Shown here one piece after another: positions 1-10,069 of a stretch of 64,000 nucleotides of DNA. How positions within the stretch are numbered: position 1 is the first letter of the stretch; each line of letters opens with the position of its first letter. The notes below the pieces were generated by a model. It made no database searches. It was given only the letters and a program-made list of their open reading frames with translations, and was not told where the DNA came from. Where the stretch lies: the NCBI GenBank assembly GCA_001695595.3, contig MBPM02000061.1:248001-312000 (forward strand), given 5' to 3'. The stretch is from Plasmopara viticola. Its lineage: Eukaryota; Oomycota; Peronosporomycetes; Peronosporales; Peronosporaceae. The translations under genes were made by a program, and so were the position numbers.

Positions 1-394
1 CGCTATTGTGCAAAGAGCGGGGATTTTCCGAGTATGACATCATAAAAAAATATGATCGATCTTGAGCGAAGATATAGAATATAAAAAACATAAATTTAGT
101 AATCTAACGTGTGTAATTTCATCAAGAGCAACGGAGAGCAGAGTAAGCTTGCTCGCAACAAGGAACGATCCAATTATTATGGATCAGAAATTATTGTCGC
201 GGGGAGTAATATAAATGAAGAGGTCCCCCCACGAGTCAGAACCCCAGTCGTCGCTGAGGTTGTTTATACACCAGCGCCATCGGTGATCGAGCCCGTCGAG
301 GCCTCGAATATCGAAGTAAGCAAAGTTCCACAATTGGATGAGTCGATTGTCGCACTGGCGGTCAATATAATTCAAAATTGAAGATATATATAAT
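1..394 (+). pseudogene. AT-rich left edge with a broken small viral ORF
   Basis: This stretch has no intact gene. A reading frame from about 112 to 381 is open but has no ATG. The nearest ATG (180) lies in another frame and stops after 11 codons, so this looks like a small gene broken by a frameshift. The visible C-terminal part is acidic and Pro/Val-rich and I do not recognise it. An A/T-rich TATATATAA stretch at about 384-392 lies just before the next start codon. The DNA has the same composition as the viral genes to its right, so I place it in the same integrated element, whose left end is outside the window. Confidence 0.35.
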
Positions 395-759
395 ATGGAC
401 GACGAAGATGAAATTATTCCAACGACGACAAAGATAGCTTCGCCACTACGCGGATCTGAGCCAATTCGAGCGGTGAAGAGGGTTGATGAGATTCGTGGTG
501 ACTCCTGGATGTATGAATCATTGGCAACTCTTGCAATGATGATAACAGTATTGTACGGGACGAACCTAGTAATGAACACCTAGACGAGTCATGCTTGGAA
601 GAATTTGAACGCGCGAGACAGGCAGAAGAGTATGTGGAAAACGCGGATGCATCTCAGAAAGATGTTTCTCCACCATCAATTGAGATTGTTAATCCGACTA
701 AGCCGAAAGCCACGACTAAGATTGATAAATATTCCAGAGAAATCACCAGCGAAGATTAA
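395..759 (+). pseudogene. Small acidic viral protein, frameshifted
   Basis: The first ATG (395) begins an acidic protein (MDDEDEIIP). Its frame ends at 583, but a neighbouring frame continues from about 540 to a stop at 757-759 with matching acidic, Glu/Asp-rich composition (LDESCLEEFERARQ). The natural reading is one gene of about 120 codons with a single frameshift near 535-560. I do not recognise a family. It lies directly upstream of the primase-helicase in the same direction, a place where PLVs often carry small accessory genes. Function unknown. Confidence 0.45.
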
Positions 760-764
760 ATCAA

Positions 765-844
765 GGAGACCATATTAAAGAAGATTGTCAATGAGATGAT
801 GCTTTTGGATCATCTCTTTGACAATCTTCTCTAATATGGTCTCC
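765..844. repeat. 35-bp inverted repeat (hairpin) between two viral genes
   Basis: The arms 765-799 and 810-844 are reverse complements at 33 of 35 positions, separated by a 10-nt loop. The arms begin and end with GGAGACCATATTA / TAATATGGTCTCC. It sits between the acidic ORF and the primase-helicase. It could be a terminator-like structure, a recombination scar from fold-back copying, or a viral cis element. No second copy was noticed in the window. Confidence 0.85.
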
Positions 845-846
845 GC

Positions 847-2178
847 TGCGCAATGTCACCATTGTTGTATCCAAACTTGCACTGCTGATCCGACAAACCT
901 TTGTGCGAACGGATAACAACGGCTTGCCAATGTGGTATGGAAAGAATAATACAAAGCTTCGTTTCGGGGAGGTAAAAGTGGATGCAATTGAGTTCAGTCC
1001 AGTTTGATATGTTTTTTTTCACCTACAAAATGGCCATTTCTACAAATACAATCCGAAGTTCAAGCCAGTAGTTGCCCATCTCAAAATGAGTACGCAGTCA
1101 CGCATCTGGTGGATCATAAATCGGCCGATGTTCATCCATATGGTCCATTTGACGCACACAAGAACGACCTTCGAGTATACAATCTATTGAGTGGGTTTCC
1201 TCATGTGCATGATCCTGAGTACGAAATCAATCATAAGCGAGTTGATGTGTGGCTCGATCATATCAGATAGATGCTATCTGATAGTAATGATGTTGTGTAT
1301 CAGTTCTTTGTTAAGTTCTTCGCTCGTCTGATCCAAAAGCCACATGTGAAGACGAAGATGGTTCCTCTCATTAGAGGAACACAGGGATGTGGTAAGAACT
1401 CTGCATTTGATATCTTTTATCGTTCTGTGATTGGCCCTCAAAGTAATCTCGTGTGTCCATCGATGGAGCGTATCACTGCTCGATTCAACAGTATCCGACA
1501 GAGCAAGCTATCAATTGTACTAGATGAAGCTTTTGATTCCAACAATCGCTCATTGAACAATCAAATGAAGAGTTACATCACTGACGATCGCACGCAGATT
1601 GAAGGCAAGGGTCTCGAAACTATCGAAATCAATGACTGCGAAAATTATGTGATTTTGACAAACAATGCCTTTGGATCAATCATCGAAGCCGATGATCGTC
1701 GATATATGTGTCTCGTTGCCAGTGAAAGCCGTGTCAGTGGTGAAAAAAATTTTGATCACTATTTCCGATACTCAAGCTTATCTCGATGCGGGTCGTGACA
1801 TCTTTAATTACCTAGCGCAAGTTGATTTGACAGAATTCAAGCCACAAGCGATCCCTCTTACGAAGTATAAGAAGGAACTCAAGACAAAGCAGACCAACAA
1901 CGTTGTGAAGTGGCTCATTAATAAACTAAGCGATGGAGTAGACGACGAGATCAAAGAAGCATCGACGTCTGAGTGGTATGGTAAATCCTGCAGACGGGCT
2001 GAAACCAGCGGTGAGTCCCGCATCATGTCTCTCAATGTATTTAGTGGATTGTTGAAGAATTAAGGGATAGACCCCGAAGCGAAGAATATCGTTGATTGTT
2101 GTGGCAGACAACTGTAGTTCCGATATTGAACCAGCTCGCGACATCTTGGAAGTACAGTTTGCGCAGTACATTGAATAG
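847..2178 (+). pseudogene. PLV D5-like primase-helicase (SF3 helicase), broken
   Basis: This is the replication protein of the integrated virus. The C-terminal half is an SF3 helicase of the poxvirus-D5/DUF5906 kind. It has the pre-helicase stretch ending in ARLIQKP, Walker A GTQGCGKN at 1376-1399, Walker B LSIVLDEAF near 1507-1533, and an asparagine sensor region (YVILTNN) near 1645-1667. Such proteins unwind DNA as hexamers and are fused to an N-terminal primase-like part, which here is only weakly recognisable (847-1080). Damage is clear: TGA at 1005-1007, a frameshift near 1085, TAG at 1267-1269, another frameshift near 1765, and further shifts toward the end at 2176-2178. No family-B DNA polymerase is visible, which fits PLVs that replicate with a primase-helicase alone, although the left end is missing. 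Confidence 0.85.
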
Positions 2179-2231
2179 AGAGATCATTTTTTTTATTCAT
2201 GCGCAAAGGTGAAAAATACGATTGAGTTATG

Positions 2232-2760
2232 TCACATCTGTTGGGTTGATTGAGCTTCCATCCAGCTAATATGCTTTTGAGATTTGAAGTGATATGTTCT
2301 GCCTCTTTATTGGTAATGACCACCGCATTCACAGTTAGTCTTCGCGGCAAGTCTCTCCTTGTTGAGTTCAATGTATGTCTTGTTTCTATCATTAAGCACT
2401 TCTTTGTTGGCTTTCCAGTATTTCTTTGTATTTACTTTTTGTTTTGCTTTTTCAGCAGCCCAAATGGAGGTACTTTATTAACACAAGTTTTCTTGAATTG
2501 ATTGATCCACAACGTTTCGTAGGCACGCAACTGATGTTTATCAGCAACCTCATACCGCTCGATCAACATAATTTTAAACTCATATGGACCATACTTTCGG
2601 AAGTATGAATAAATTGCAATTTCACCGGATAGTTCCCGTCATCCCAACGCTTGAAACTAGACCGATGCCCACTCATACGATGTTTGTGTTGATTAAACGT
2701 GCGACCAACGTAGCAAATGTCGCTTTGACTACAACCGATTCTATAATCTGCACCCATCAT
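2232..2760 (-). pseudogene. GIY-YIG endonuclease with C-terminal zinc-finger motif, broken
   Basis: Read on the minus strand from ATG 2758-2760, the N-terminus carries a GIY-YIG-like pattern: YRI, then CYVGRT, followed by spaced basic residues and His. After a frameshift near 2620 the frame continues with YFRKYGPYEFKIMLIERYE and a Gln-Leu-Arg-Ala helix, typical of the small GIY-YIG nucleases of NCLDVs, virophages and PLVs. A second shift precedes a CECGG zinc-finger-like motif, with the His-rich partner (KSQKHISW) just before the stop at 2232. The Lys-rich middle makes the other strand look like polypyrimidine tracts. Likely a virus-borne nuclease used in recombination or mobility. At least two frameshifts make it non-functional. 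Confidence 0.75.
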
Positions 2761-2822
2761 GACTGATTATTGTTACACTTATATTTATAGCATTAATATT
2801 TCAAGATCAAACATAACTACAA

Positions 2823-3292
2823 TTATCCAGGTCGAAAACTTACACCTTTAATACGACGGCGAGTCATTGGAGGTGCTATTCCAACTCCTGTGAATTGCCG
2901 CACACCCTTTCGAAATTTGTGACTGACACCACCGGTTTCTGGGCCACCGAGATCGGCAATCTTGTCGAGTGCGCTCCCAACAATTGGTTTCCAGTTATCT
3001 TTGAGACATCCACCAATGCTCTTAGCAGTAGATTTAATTCCATTCCACGAACTTCCCCAGAGCCCACTGCCACTATGTCCCGATTGATGAGTTTGCGATA
3101 CCTCACCATGAGACATATGTAATGCTGTCCCTTTGCCCGCTTCGTATGGCTTCACCAGCTTCTTGTGTTTCCAGGATAGAAGTGAGGTGTGCGGCCTCTG
3201 TTCAATTGAGCATGACTCAAGCGAACGGGTTTGCCATGGAGGACTTTAACAGCCTGCGTGTGACTTAATTGGACAGCAAGTTCCTTGTACAT
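2823..3292 (-). pseudogene. Small basic virion-core/pX-like protein, frameshifted
   Basis: The ATG at 3290-3292 starts a protein with the repeated pattern LSHTQAVKVLHGKPVRLSH. After a frameshift near 3155 it continues with KGTALHMSHGEVSQ, a Gly/Ser/Trp-rich stretch (GLWGSSWNGIKSTAKSIGG) and a basic tail (MTRRRIKGVSF). The paired (hydrophobic)-L-S-x-x-(Q/E) motifs next to G-K, the glycine-rich amphipathic centre and the basic end resemble small core or membrane-active proteins (pX-like) in PLVs and adintoviruses. That match is from memory of family style and is moderate. It is divergent from the integrase gene, with only 46 bp between the two start codons. Confidence 0.55.
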
Positions 3293-3315
3293 CTAAATTG
3301 AATATCCGAATTACT

Positions 3316-3323
3316 TATATACA
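3316..3323. promoter_or_regulatory. TATATACA box in a divergent viral promoter
   Basis: The 8-mer TATATACA lies 15 nt before the integrase ATG (3339), inside the 46-bp gap shared with the divergent basic-protein gene. The identical 8-mer occurs 10 nt before the penton ATG. Promoter function is inferred from this repetition and position. Confidence 0.45.
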
Positions 3324-3338
3324 GAGCTAAAGGTAAAA

Positions 3339-4638
3339 ATGTCGAAGGTTAATAGATCTAAAATACTCAGTCTGGATGAAATTAAAAATAATATTACTCG
3401 TGACATCAGAATAGGAAGCGGGTATGATAATTTGTCAGACACTACGGTAAATCTATACACCAGACAATTGATCAAACTTTACAAGGCCGGCGTTGCAAAA
3501 CAGCAATGGTTCCAAATGAGTTCATCTCCAATATTTAGTATCCAAACAAATACGACGATGCTTCGTTTCAAAAAAACGTTTGAAGTTCAGGTCTCGAGTA
3601 TCATTGCGCTTCTGATGAGCATCTATACAAGCAAAGAGAGACTCATACTAACACTGAACGCCATGTGTAAATTGGTCAAGAACAGATTTCGTGATGCATT
3701 CGGATATTACAATGCGATTCGAAAGGAACTGAGTAAGCAAAACGAACTTGCAAAGCTGGACAACGAACTAACGCCAGAGGAAGAGAAGAAGTATATCAGC
3801 TATGAAGAGCTAATGTCCGTCCCAGCTAAAGTTGCAAAGTACTCACCGAAACGTATGGTAAAGTCTTTCTATCTCGAGCTGAGTTTGAGGATCTAGCCAA
3901 AGCAATGCGAACTGATTACTTGAGGCTTGTGCTTGATTACATCACGCTGTGGTTGAACGCGCATTATCCACTTCGTTTGGCATGGCCGAGCGTTCTTCTC
4001 AATCCGGAAGAAGGTGCGAACAACCTCCAAGGCAACACATTACACTTAAACGATTTTAAGAATGTTCGCCTTCTGGGACCCCAAACGGTTCAATTGGAAA
4101 GTACAGCGATCAATTTGATTAGGTCATATCTCGAATTCTTAGCAGCCTACTAAACTACTATGGCGCATTTTCAATCGACAGCCAGGTGAGTATGACTATA
4201 CGAATTTGAGCAATAGCTTTAGCCAGGTTATATTAAAAGCTCTTCGTGAAGTACAATGGAAAGCCAATGTCAATGATAATGATCAGACACATTGCTGAGT
4301 CTCATTTGATTCAATCGCCAACATATGCTTAAATTGCCAACCGCGAGATAAACGATCTACATGCCAAACTACTCCACAGCACCATGGCCGCCAATTGGAG
4401 CTACAACAAAATTGTAAACCGAGCGCATGCTTCTGAAGTATTATTTGAACCTGACGATTCATACGACGACGCACTCAAGCCTCCTGCAAAGCCCTCTACT
4501 CCTCCTCCTATAAAGCCCGCTCCACCTCCTCCTGCAAAGCCCACTGCAATACCCGTAAGCAGACTTAAGGACCGTTGGGAGGGCATATTCCATGGTGCCT
4601 TCACACCTACTGGCAGCGACAAAGACGCTTGCGATTGA
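3339..4638 (+). pseudogene. PLV tyrosine recombinase (integrase), broken
   Basis: The N-terminal 185 codons form an all-helical, Lys-rich region. After a stop near 3893 the same gene continues with the tyrosine-recombinase catalytic landmarks: the box-I arginine in YPLRLAWPSV near 3965-3994, a K-containing turn (LNDFKNVRLLGP) near 4049-4084, box II MIRHIAESHLIQ near 4280-4315, and LHSTMAANWSYNKI near 4366-4410 with the likely nucleophile Tyr in WSYNKI. A proline-rich tail (PPPIKPAPPPPAKP) and a short charged end follow to 4638. The enzyme would have integrated the viral genome, as in PgVV-type PLVs, in place of the DDE integrase of classical Polintons. Several stops and frameshifts (about 3893, 4150-4290, TAA near 4332) inactivate it. 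The Pro-rich extension after the catalytic Tyr is unusual. Confidence 0.8.
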
Positions 4639-4680
4639 CATCTTTGGAAGATTATTTATTTGATAACGTACAAAGCGATC

Positions 4681-5067
4681 ATGGAGCAAAAACAAAAGAG
4701 AACAATGCAAAGCTGGTCCATTCCATGTGATATTCCATGGACTTCAAGCCTGTTTAAGAAGTGCCAAATCCAGAGTAAACATCAGCTGATATTTCATGCA
4801 TTTGTAGATTTCTGGCAAATGATCGAAGAAGATAAAAGCTTTGACAAGGCTTCGTTTGACCATCTCGACGAGCATGAGCGGGACTTTATAAAATACTGCT
4901 TGAACTCATACAAAATTACTTCGCGAGGTATTGAATGTGCGTATAATTAACTTCTCGATGGATTAGTAAAACGATTGAAGTTGCTAGAAGGCGCGAAGAA
5001 TATTGGTGATGACTCACCAATAATAAAAACGGAAATAAAGTCGATTCTTGATACATTATATGAATAA
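4681..5067 (+). pseudogene. PLV small protein of unknown function, one stop
   Basis: From ATG 4681 the frame encodes 128 codons with a single internal stop (TAA 4948-4950) and ends at 5065-5067. The product is helical, charged and has no signal or membrane segment. The C-terminal part, RLKLLEGAKNIGDDSPIIKTE, resembles a style of small soluble PLV protein. I cannot name a family. It sits between the integrase and the penton gene in the same direction. Apart from the one stop it is among the least damaged viral genes. Confidence 0.55.
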
Positions 5068-5116
5068 AATGTATTTTCAGCATCATACTACAGCTAATTA
5101 AAAGCGTCTGATGAAG

Positions 5117-5335
5117 CTATAGATCTCTTAGTCTCATGTCAAGCAACTTTGAGGTATTAATGTACTTTGTTGCCTTCTTCTTTTTTTGTTCCTTCGCCAT
5201 GTGGCTGATGTTGATTTTTCGGGGCTGATTGGATAGTGTTTGAATATTCGAAGCGTATTCGCTTCTCGATGGCGCTACAGGTTCCGAGTGATCCACCTCG
5301 CCTGATTCATCGATCTCCATTGCCTGAGGCATCAT
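5117..5335 (-). CDS. Small viral protein, apparently uninterrupted
   Basis: A 72-codon frame from ATG 5333-5335 to the stop at 5117 has an acidic N-terminus (MEIDESGEVDHSE) and a lysine-rich C-terminal half (MAKEQKKKKATK). It is divergent from the penton gene, with 62 bp between start codons and the TATATACA box between them. The charge split suggests a nucleic-acid or virion-associated protein, but this is only inference. No family recognised. It has no visible stop or frameshift. Confidence 0.45.
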   Translation of the reverse strand: MMPQAMEIDESGEVDHSEPVAPSRSEYASNIQTLSNQPRKINISHMAKEQKKKKATKYINTSKLLDMRLRDL

Positions 5336-5379
5336 TGTCGTCCTTCTTTCGTCGATACATCTTTCTTTCTTTTGGATAG

Positions 5380-5387
5380 TATATACA
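5380..5387. promoter_or_regulatory. TATATACA box before the penton gene
   Basis: This is the same TATATACA octamer as at 3316-3323. It is 10 nt upstream of the penton ATG (5398) and also lies in the divergent gap before the minus-strand gene starting at 5335. Read as a viral promoter element by position and repetition. Confidence 0.45.
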
Positions 5388-5397
5388 AGTAGATAAA

Positions 5398-6205
5398 ATG
5401 AGCTTCCTAATTCTGTTGAATCTAAGCAACCAAGTGGCTACTCATCAGATTTGATATCGATTTTCGCAGCCTATCGACTTCAGTCAGTACGAAATTGCAT
5501 TAGGATCAATATCCATCTACTACTCGTGGCGAGCAGATACTGCTCAGCGTCAAAACAATAGCTTCAAGATCATATAGCCAACTGCTTCTACTACGACGAC
5601 ATACACGATTACGCTCCCTGATGACACATACTCTGCGAACAACATCAATAACTACCTCCATATTGGTGAATCCAAAGCAATGTCTATTTGACCAACAATA
5701 CGACTGGAACAAAGTACTATTTCATTTCATGCGCTGAGTACCCATCGAGTTATGCCCTGCAGTTTAGTATGCAACGAGTCAAATATATTGTGAGATACAC
5801 TGCTGCTAGCGAATTTCCAACGAAACCAGCTGCTGCATACACGCCTCAGCTCCAAGTAGATGATTCTGCGTTCGATTCTATCATTGGATTTAGCCCAGCT
5901 ACGTATTCTGCCGCTCAAACAACTAGTGTTTATGCAGTTAACAGCAGCTTGGTGCCTCAGATAGATCCTACAGCTGCTGTCGTGTTCACCTTAACATATC
6001 AATCGCGAATAATAATCAAGTGCTACGCATATTTACTTATGCTGGGGTTGAGTATGGGGGGCTTATAACCACCTCACAGGGACAAGGGTCAGCCTACTGC
6101 CCAATGCAGGGTACTAATTCGGAATTGACTTTGATATTTCTAGACCAGAACATGATCCCGCCTGGTATAATTGATAAAAATGTATGTATTCGTTTGTTGA
6201 TTTGA
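5398..6205 (+). pseudogene. PLV minor capsid (penton) protein, broken
   Basis: The frame from ATG 5398 shows the penton signature of PLVs: QPIDFSQYEIALGSISIYYSW, then YTITLPDDTYSANNINNYL near 5600-5657, and a C-terminal block (LTLIFLDQNMIPPGIIDKNV) ending at 6205. Penton proteins are single-jelly-roll capsid proteins placed at the vertices. Damage: TGA at 5452-5454, TAG at 5575-5577, a frameshift near 5680, and another near 6030 where the frame changes to GVEYGGLITTSQGQGSAYC. The gene order penton-ATPase-fibre-MCP-protease groups the morphogenesis genes together. Confidence 0.8.
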
Positions 6206-6260
6206 CCAAAAAAGGGAAGTAGCGAACATTTTCACTGACTAAAATACTAACTTCTTTATT

Positions 6261-6896
6261 TTACAAGTCGCAAACATACTCGATGACCTTGCGATATAAT
6301 TTTCTATCAGTGATATCCATTAGCATGGTAGTCACCTTCTCTGACGTAATGCGTCTGTAGACGTCAATAATTGTTTTGATCGGAATATCAGTGGGGAAGT
6401 CGCGACAGATAATACTAAGGTCTCGATGAGTTAGATTACGACCTAGAATTACGAACTGAGAGCTGATTCTAATAGTCTTCGAAGTTCCAAAAAACAATTG
6501 ACTTATGTAAATCATATTGAACCCACATTTTTCCCCTTGTAAAGTATTGTCCAATTTGTGCTTGAGATTTCTTTGGTTCTAACACGAGGTCATCAGAGAT
6601 AATCAATTTGCTCGTTTCAGAGTCGTATTCGCTCATTGCTGGGAACATTCAGTCTTCGATCACCTGGACATTGTCGATAGTGTCTTTGAGACGATCATAC
6701 AGTGTCTCGTTTGTCTTTGTGCATATTACAATCTTCGTGAATCATTTGCTTAGAAGTGCAATTATAAACAAAACGGTATTTGACTTCTCTGATCCACTGG
6801 GGAGGCCACGCACATTTTAAAGGGCAGCTCGAAGTGAGAATTATTGGGGGGCCGCTTTAGCTTTGATTTCGAGATAGACTCATACAAGTTTTGCAT
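6261..6896 (-). pseudogene. PLV packaging ATPase (A32/FtsK-HerA type), broken
   Basis: This is the genome-packaging ATPase. On the minus strand from ATG 6894-6896 the start reads MQNLYESISKSKLKRPP, then FELPFKMCVAS. A frameshift leads into a P-loop-like stretch (PSGSEKSNTVLFI) at about 6778-6812, in which the expected GK is changed to EK. A Walker B-like LIISDDLVLEPK follows near 6570-6608, and then the intact C-terminal frame with FNMIYISQLFFGTSKTIR and a run typical of A32-like ATPases, ending at 6261. There are at least two frameshifts and one stop near 6640. The start codon is only 21 bp from the start of the fibre gene on the other strand, so the two share a promoter region. Confidence 0.8.
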
Positions 6897-6917
6897 CTTT
6901 TAGTACAGTGATCAAAA

Positions 6918-9005
6918 ATGTCTCTGCTTCCAAAAATCAATTCTCCTCTATTCAACAGCTCTTACTGTAACGCATCTGATGGCTATCTTACTTAAACTAC
7001 AGAAGATCAAAGTTATTCAAGACTTGGTAGAACAGAAACGCTCTCTGCTTTAAAAATGTGATTGGCAATATGAATTGCGGCTCACTGACGATCAACGAAT
7101 CAAGTTTGGATCTGTCAGGTCTTGGTTATGTTTCTGGAGTTGCTCCTGGTGCCGCCGGTGCAAGCAAGCGCTTGTTCTTGATTCAAGCAGCGTTATTAGC
7201 GGTATTAATAACCTATCAGCTGCAAGTATTATCGGATCAGTTCAAACAGCTTCTCAGCCAGTCATTTCATCGATTGGAAGTTTGGCAACTCTTACAGTCA
7301 ATGCTTTACAAAACGCTAATTCAGCAAATATTGTTCTGGTCAATGCCAATGCAAATACTTGGGAAACTTAAGTTGCAATTGGAACAGTTCGATGCGGACT
7401 CGCAACTAATGGTTGGCTTAAAACACAGTCGAACTATAATACTTTTATCGCAACTAACAACACGGCCAGAATGACTATCTCGTCAAGTGGAACGAGTCTT
7501 TATGTGCCAAACTTAACATTTAGAGGAACTACAGTCCCCGATACTTACCCCACTGGCATTACTCTAGGTTCAGCTTCACCTTTGAAGGCACTGGTATTAA
7601 ATTTAACGTTAGATTTGTCTGGGATCAATAATCTTTCAATCACTGGGGCCTTAATAGCTTCAACATCAATGGCGTCACCAACTTTAATGGCTGATACGAT
7701 CAATACGTCCGCTGGCTTCAACATCGACTACACAAATTTAACTAAAATTACGATAATGTCACAACATTGAGAACGTTTCAATCGTCTAAGACAATGGCAC
7801 TTGATAGTTCGGGTGTCGGGCTAATGCCTCTAGGAACGTCGAGTACTAATTGTTTTCGTTTCTATGGCAAACTACGAATCGTGAGACTATGAACATTTAT
7901 AGAGTATCTGAAACAAGCGGATTGGTCATTGCATCAAGGACTACATCAGCATCAAACAACAAAACGTATTTGGTGATGTATTTAGTATCAACCGACAATC
8001 CGAGTTCGTTTGTCGAAGGCGTTTCAGCTACAAGTGTGGATTTGTTCGATATCAATTGGAATCACAAGCCATCCGTGGGTGTTACGTCTCAAATGCATAG
8101 ATTTTGATTTAATATTGGGAATCACAGCCGTACAAGAAAGGTTTTTCTCATACACCCACTCTTGCTACCTCAGCGGATGCTTTTTGTATAAATCTTTACG
8201 GATCGTCGCCTACACCAACAAGTGGTTGTCTTTACCTTGTTTCTGATACTGTTAATAAAATGTTATTTAGCACCAATACGCCATACACTGGTTTGAAACT
8301 GCTAAGTATTGTATGCCAATTTACATGGAATCGTCTAACGCATCGCCAATTGGGTTTGGATTGCAGTTGAGCAATGCAACAAATGCAACATAGTTTGGAA
8401 CTACTACTACCAACAATTTGGTTTTAATGACCGGAAATACACGAAGCCTTACAACAACAGCTGCTGGTAGAGTTGGTATCGGGACTGGAACACCAAACGC
8501 CCCCTTGCAAGTAGCTGGATCCAACTCATCTATCACAATAATACCAGTTAGCATAAATTCGTATAGTTATGATGTAGCGTCTAACGCGTGGGCAAATCAT
8601 GGTAGCGGGCCTTTTACCCTAACAAACATTATAGCTTCTTTTGGTAATAATATTTACACTCAAGCTGGTACATGGGCCACGTCTGATTGTCGATTGAAAG
8701 AGGCTATTGAAGAAATCGATTTACCATTTGAGCGCTATAAGAATTTAAAACCGGTTAGTTATAGCTATAAGAATGAAGCTAAGGAAAGAGTTGGTTTGAT
8801 GGCTCAAGATGTTATGCGTGTTTGCTCAGAAGCAATAACGATGAACGAAAATCAAAGTTTGAAAGAGGAAGGAGAAAACTAACCGGAAGGAGTTCGACTA
8901 TGCTTAGATCTTAATGCTATAACGATATCGAATGTTAATATCATCAAAGAGCTAATTGATCGCGTCGAGAAATTGAAATCGACTATAAAAAAATACTGCA
9001 TTTAG
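6918..9005 (+). pseudogene. Tail-fibre-like protein with C-terminal peptidase S74 (ICA) domain, broken
   Basis: The frame opens at ATG 6918 with a Tyr/Gly-rich N-terminus (FNSSYCNASDGYLT). A long Ser/Thr/Asn/Gly-rich shaft follows with repeats of the type LDLSGINNLS and SSVISGINNLS, as in beta-helical fibres. The end carries the intramolecular-chaperone autoproteolysis domain: the Ser-Asp-x-Arg-x-Lys motif at 8682-8699 (SDCRLKEAI), then KPVSYSYKNEAKERVGLMAQDV, a stop, and a closing coiled-coil-like helix (IIKELIDRVEKLKST). In phages and PLVs this domain trimerises the fibre and cuts itself off. At least six stops or frameshifts break the gene (for example TAA near 6990 and the shifts near 7150, 7370, 7760 and 8110). 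It is probably the receptor-binding fibre of the virus. Confidence 0.8.
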
Positions 9006-9015
9006 TTGTGTAAAG

Positions 9016-9987
9016 ATTCCATCGAGCCAGCCTTTTAATTTCGCTTTGTATTGATCCATTGCAAGTTGAGACATAGTCGATGTGTTGGAGGCTTGGAAGC
9101 ATCATTTTTAAAGATTTGTTTTCATCTTTGTAAATTTACAGGGTCTCGAAACGCTCTTCCATTATCTTTATACAGTTTTTTTCTAATAGACTGTCGTGTT
9201 TATCGATCATTTCGGCATAAACTCTTTTTATGACAGGATTTAGCGCACGCAATCTCATTTCTTCTTTTACTTCTTCGTCATCACTACTCTCCGCATCATC
9301 CGAGTCTTGAAAGAGTTGTCGAGTAATCGAGGGTTCTTCCTCGGCTCGTTTAGCACCTATTTTTGTTGCTCATTTGTCTGTGGAAGATATATTTGGGGGA
9401 GTTGCAGTCCGTTTTCGTTTCAGAAATTTTCCAATTCTTCCATGACTTTGTCAGCAAACTTACTAGCCATTTCTTGGCATCTCCAATTAGAATCCTCTCG
9501 TCGGAACTCGTTTTGTTTGTTAAAATAATTTCGAACATGGTCATCTACCACCTGTCTCAAATTCTGTTATCTCTTAATGTATGCTCGCGTATTGATAGCG
9601 ATTTGGGCAACGTCATTCACTCCTCTGTGAAAATCGTCAAATGAATTTTCAGGTGCAGTGGGCTCTTCCATATTAATATCTGTGTCAGTTGATTGCGGAG
9701 CGTACGAATGCTTCTTTTTACTCGCTTTTAGAGTTAAATGTGCTTCACCTTTGATGATTTCAAAAAGCCCTTTGGGACCTTTGAGGATCATAGTCGCACT
9801 CACGATTTGCAGCCACCACTTGCTAAAACAAAATCGCAAGTGAATCAGCACTTGCATTCAGCTACTTACCTTGACCAAAATCACTCTTCAGCTACTTACC
9901 TTGACCAAAATCACTCTTCGCCGTTGCATTGTAATAGCGATCATATGCCTTTTGCTTTATCGTATTGTCGGAGAAAAAGCCACTCAT
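9016..9987 (-). pseudogene. Unknown viral protein between fibre and capsid genes, broken, possible intron
   Basis: The minus-strand ATG (9985-9987) begins MSGFFSDNTIKQKAYDRYY. After about 30 codons the frame meets GTAAGT and stops. It can be followed again from about 9836 (KWWLQIVSATMILKGPKG), then NSFDDFHRGVNDVAQIAIN, after a shift QVVDDHVRNYFNKQNEFRRE and WRCQEMASKFADKVMEELENF, and finally MDQYKAKLKGWLDGIFTQL. The sum is a mostly helical, charged protein of about 300 residues. I do not recognise a family. The first break coincides with a 30-bp tandem duplication that contains donor-like GTAAGT and is followed by an acceptor-like TTTTGTTTTAG, so it may be an intron rather than damage. Confidence 0.45.
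9859..9918. repeat. 30-bp perfect tandem duplication
   Basis: Two identical 30-bp units lie at 9859-9888 and 9889-9918. On the minus strand each unit contains CAAG/GTAAGT, so a splice-donor-like site is doubled inside the unknown viral gene. Confidence 0.95.
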
Positions 9988-10069
9988 GATTAATTTTGAT
10001 TAGGCCACGTATATCTAACATGATTAAAAAAGTGTGCTAAAATAGAACTACATTGATTCAGCCAAGCTA

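Noticed and set aside
184..579. Long minus-strand frame over the acidic viral ORF
   Set aside because: It is antisense to two plus-strand frames with viral style and has no recognisable motif.
847..2178. NCLDV (giant virus) insertion because of the D5-like helicase and A32 ATPase
   Set aside because: The compact gene set, short ATPase and protease, penton style and tyrosine recombinase fit a PLV better, and no NCLDV-specific gene was seen.
2380..2470. Polypyrimidine tract and AG suggesting a plus-strand intron
   Set aside because: It is the reverse complement of the Lys-rich coding part of the GIY-YIG gene.
6918..9005. Prophage or bacterial contamination because of the S74 tail-fibre domain
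   Set aside because: The neighbouring genes (double jelly-roll MCP, penton, adenain, A32-like ATPase) are of the eukaryotic PLV type, and a host SINE sits inside the block.
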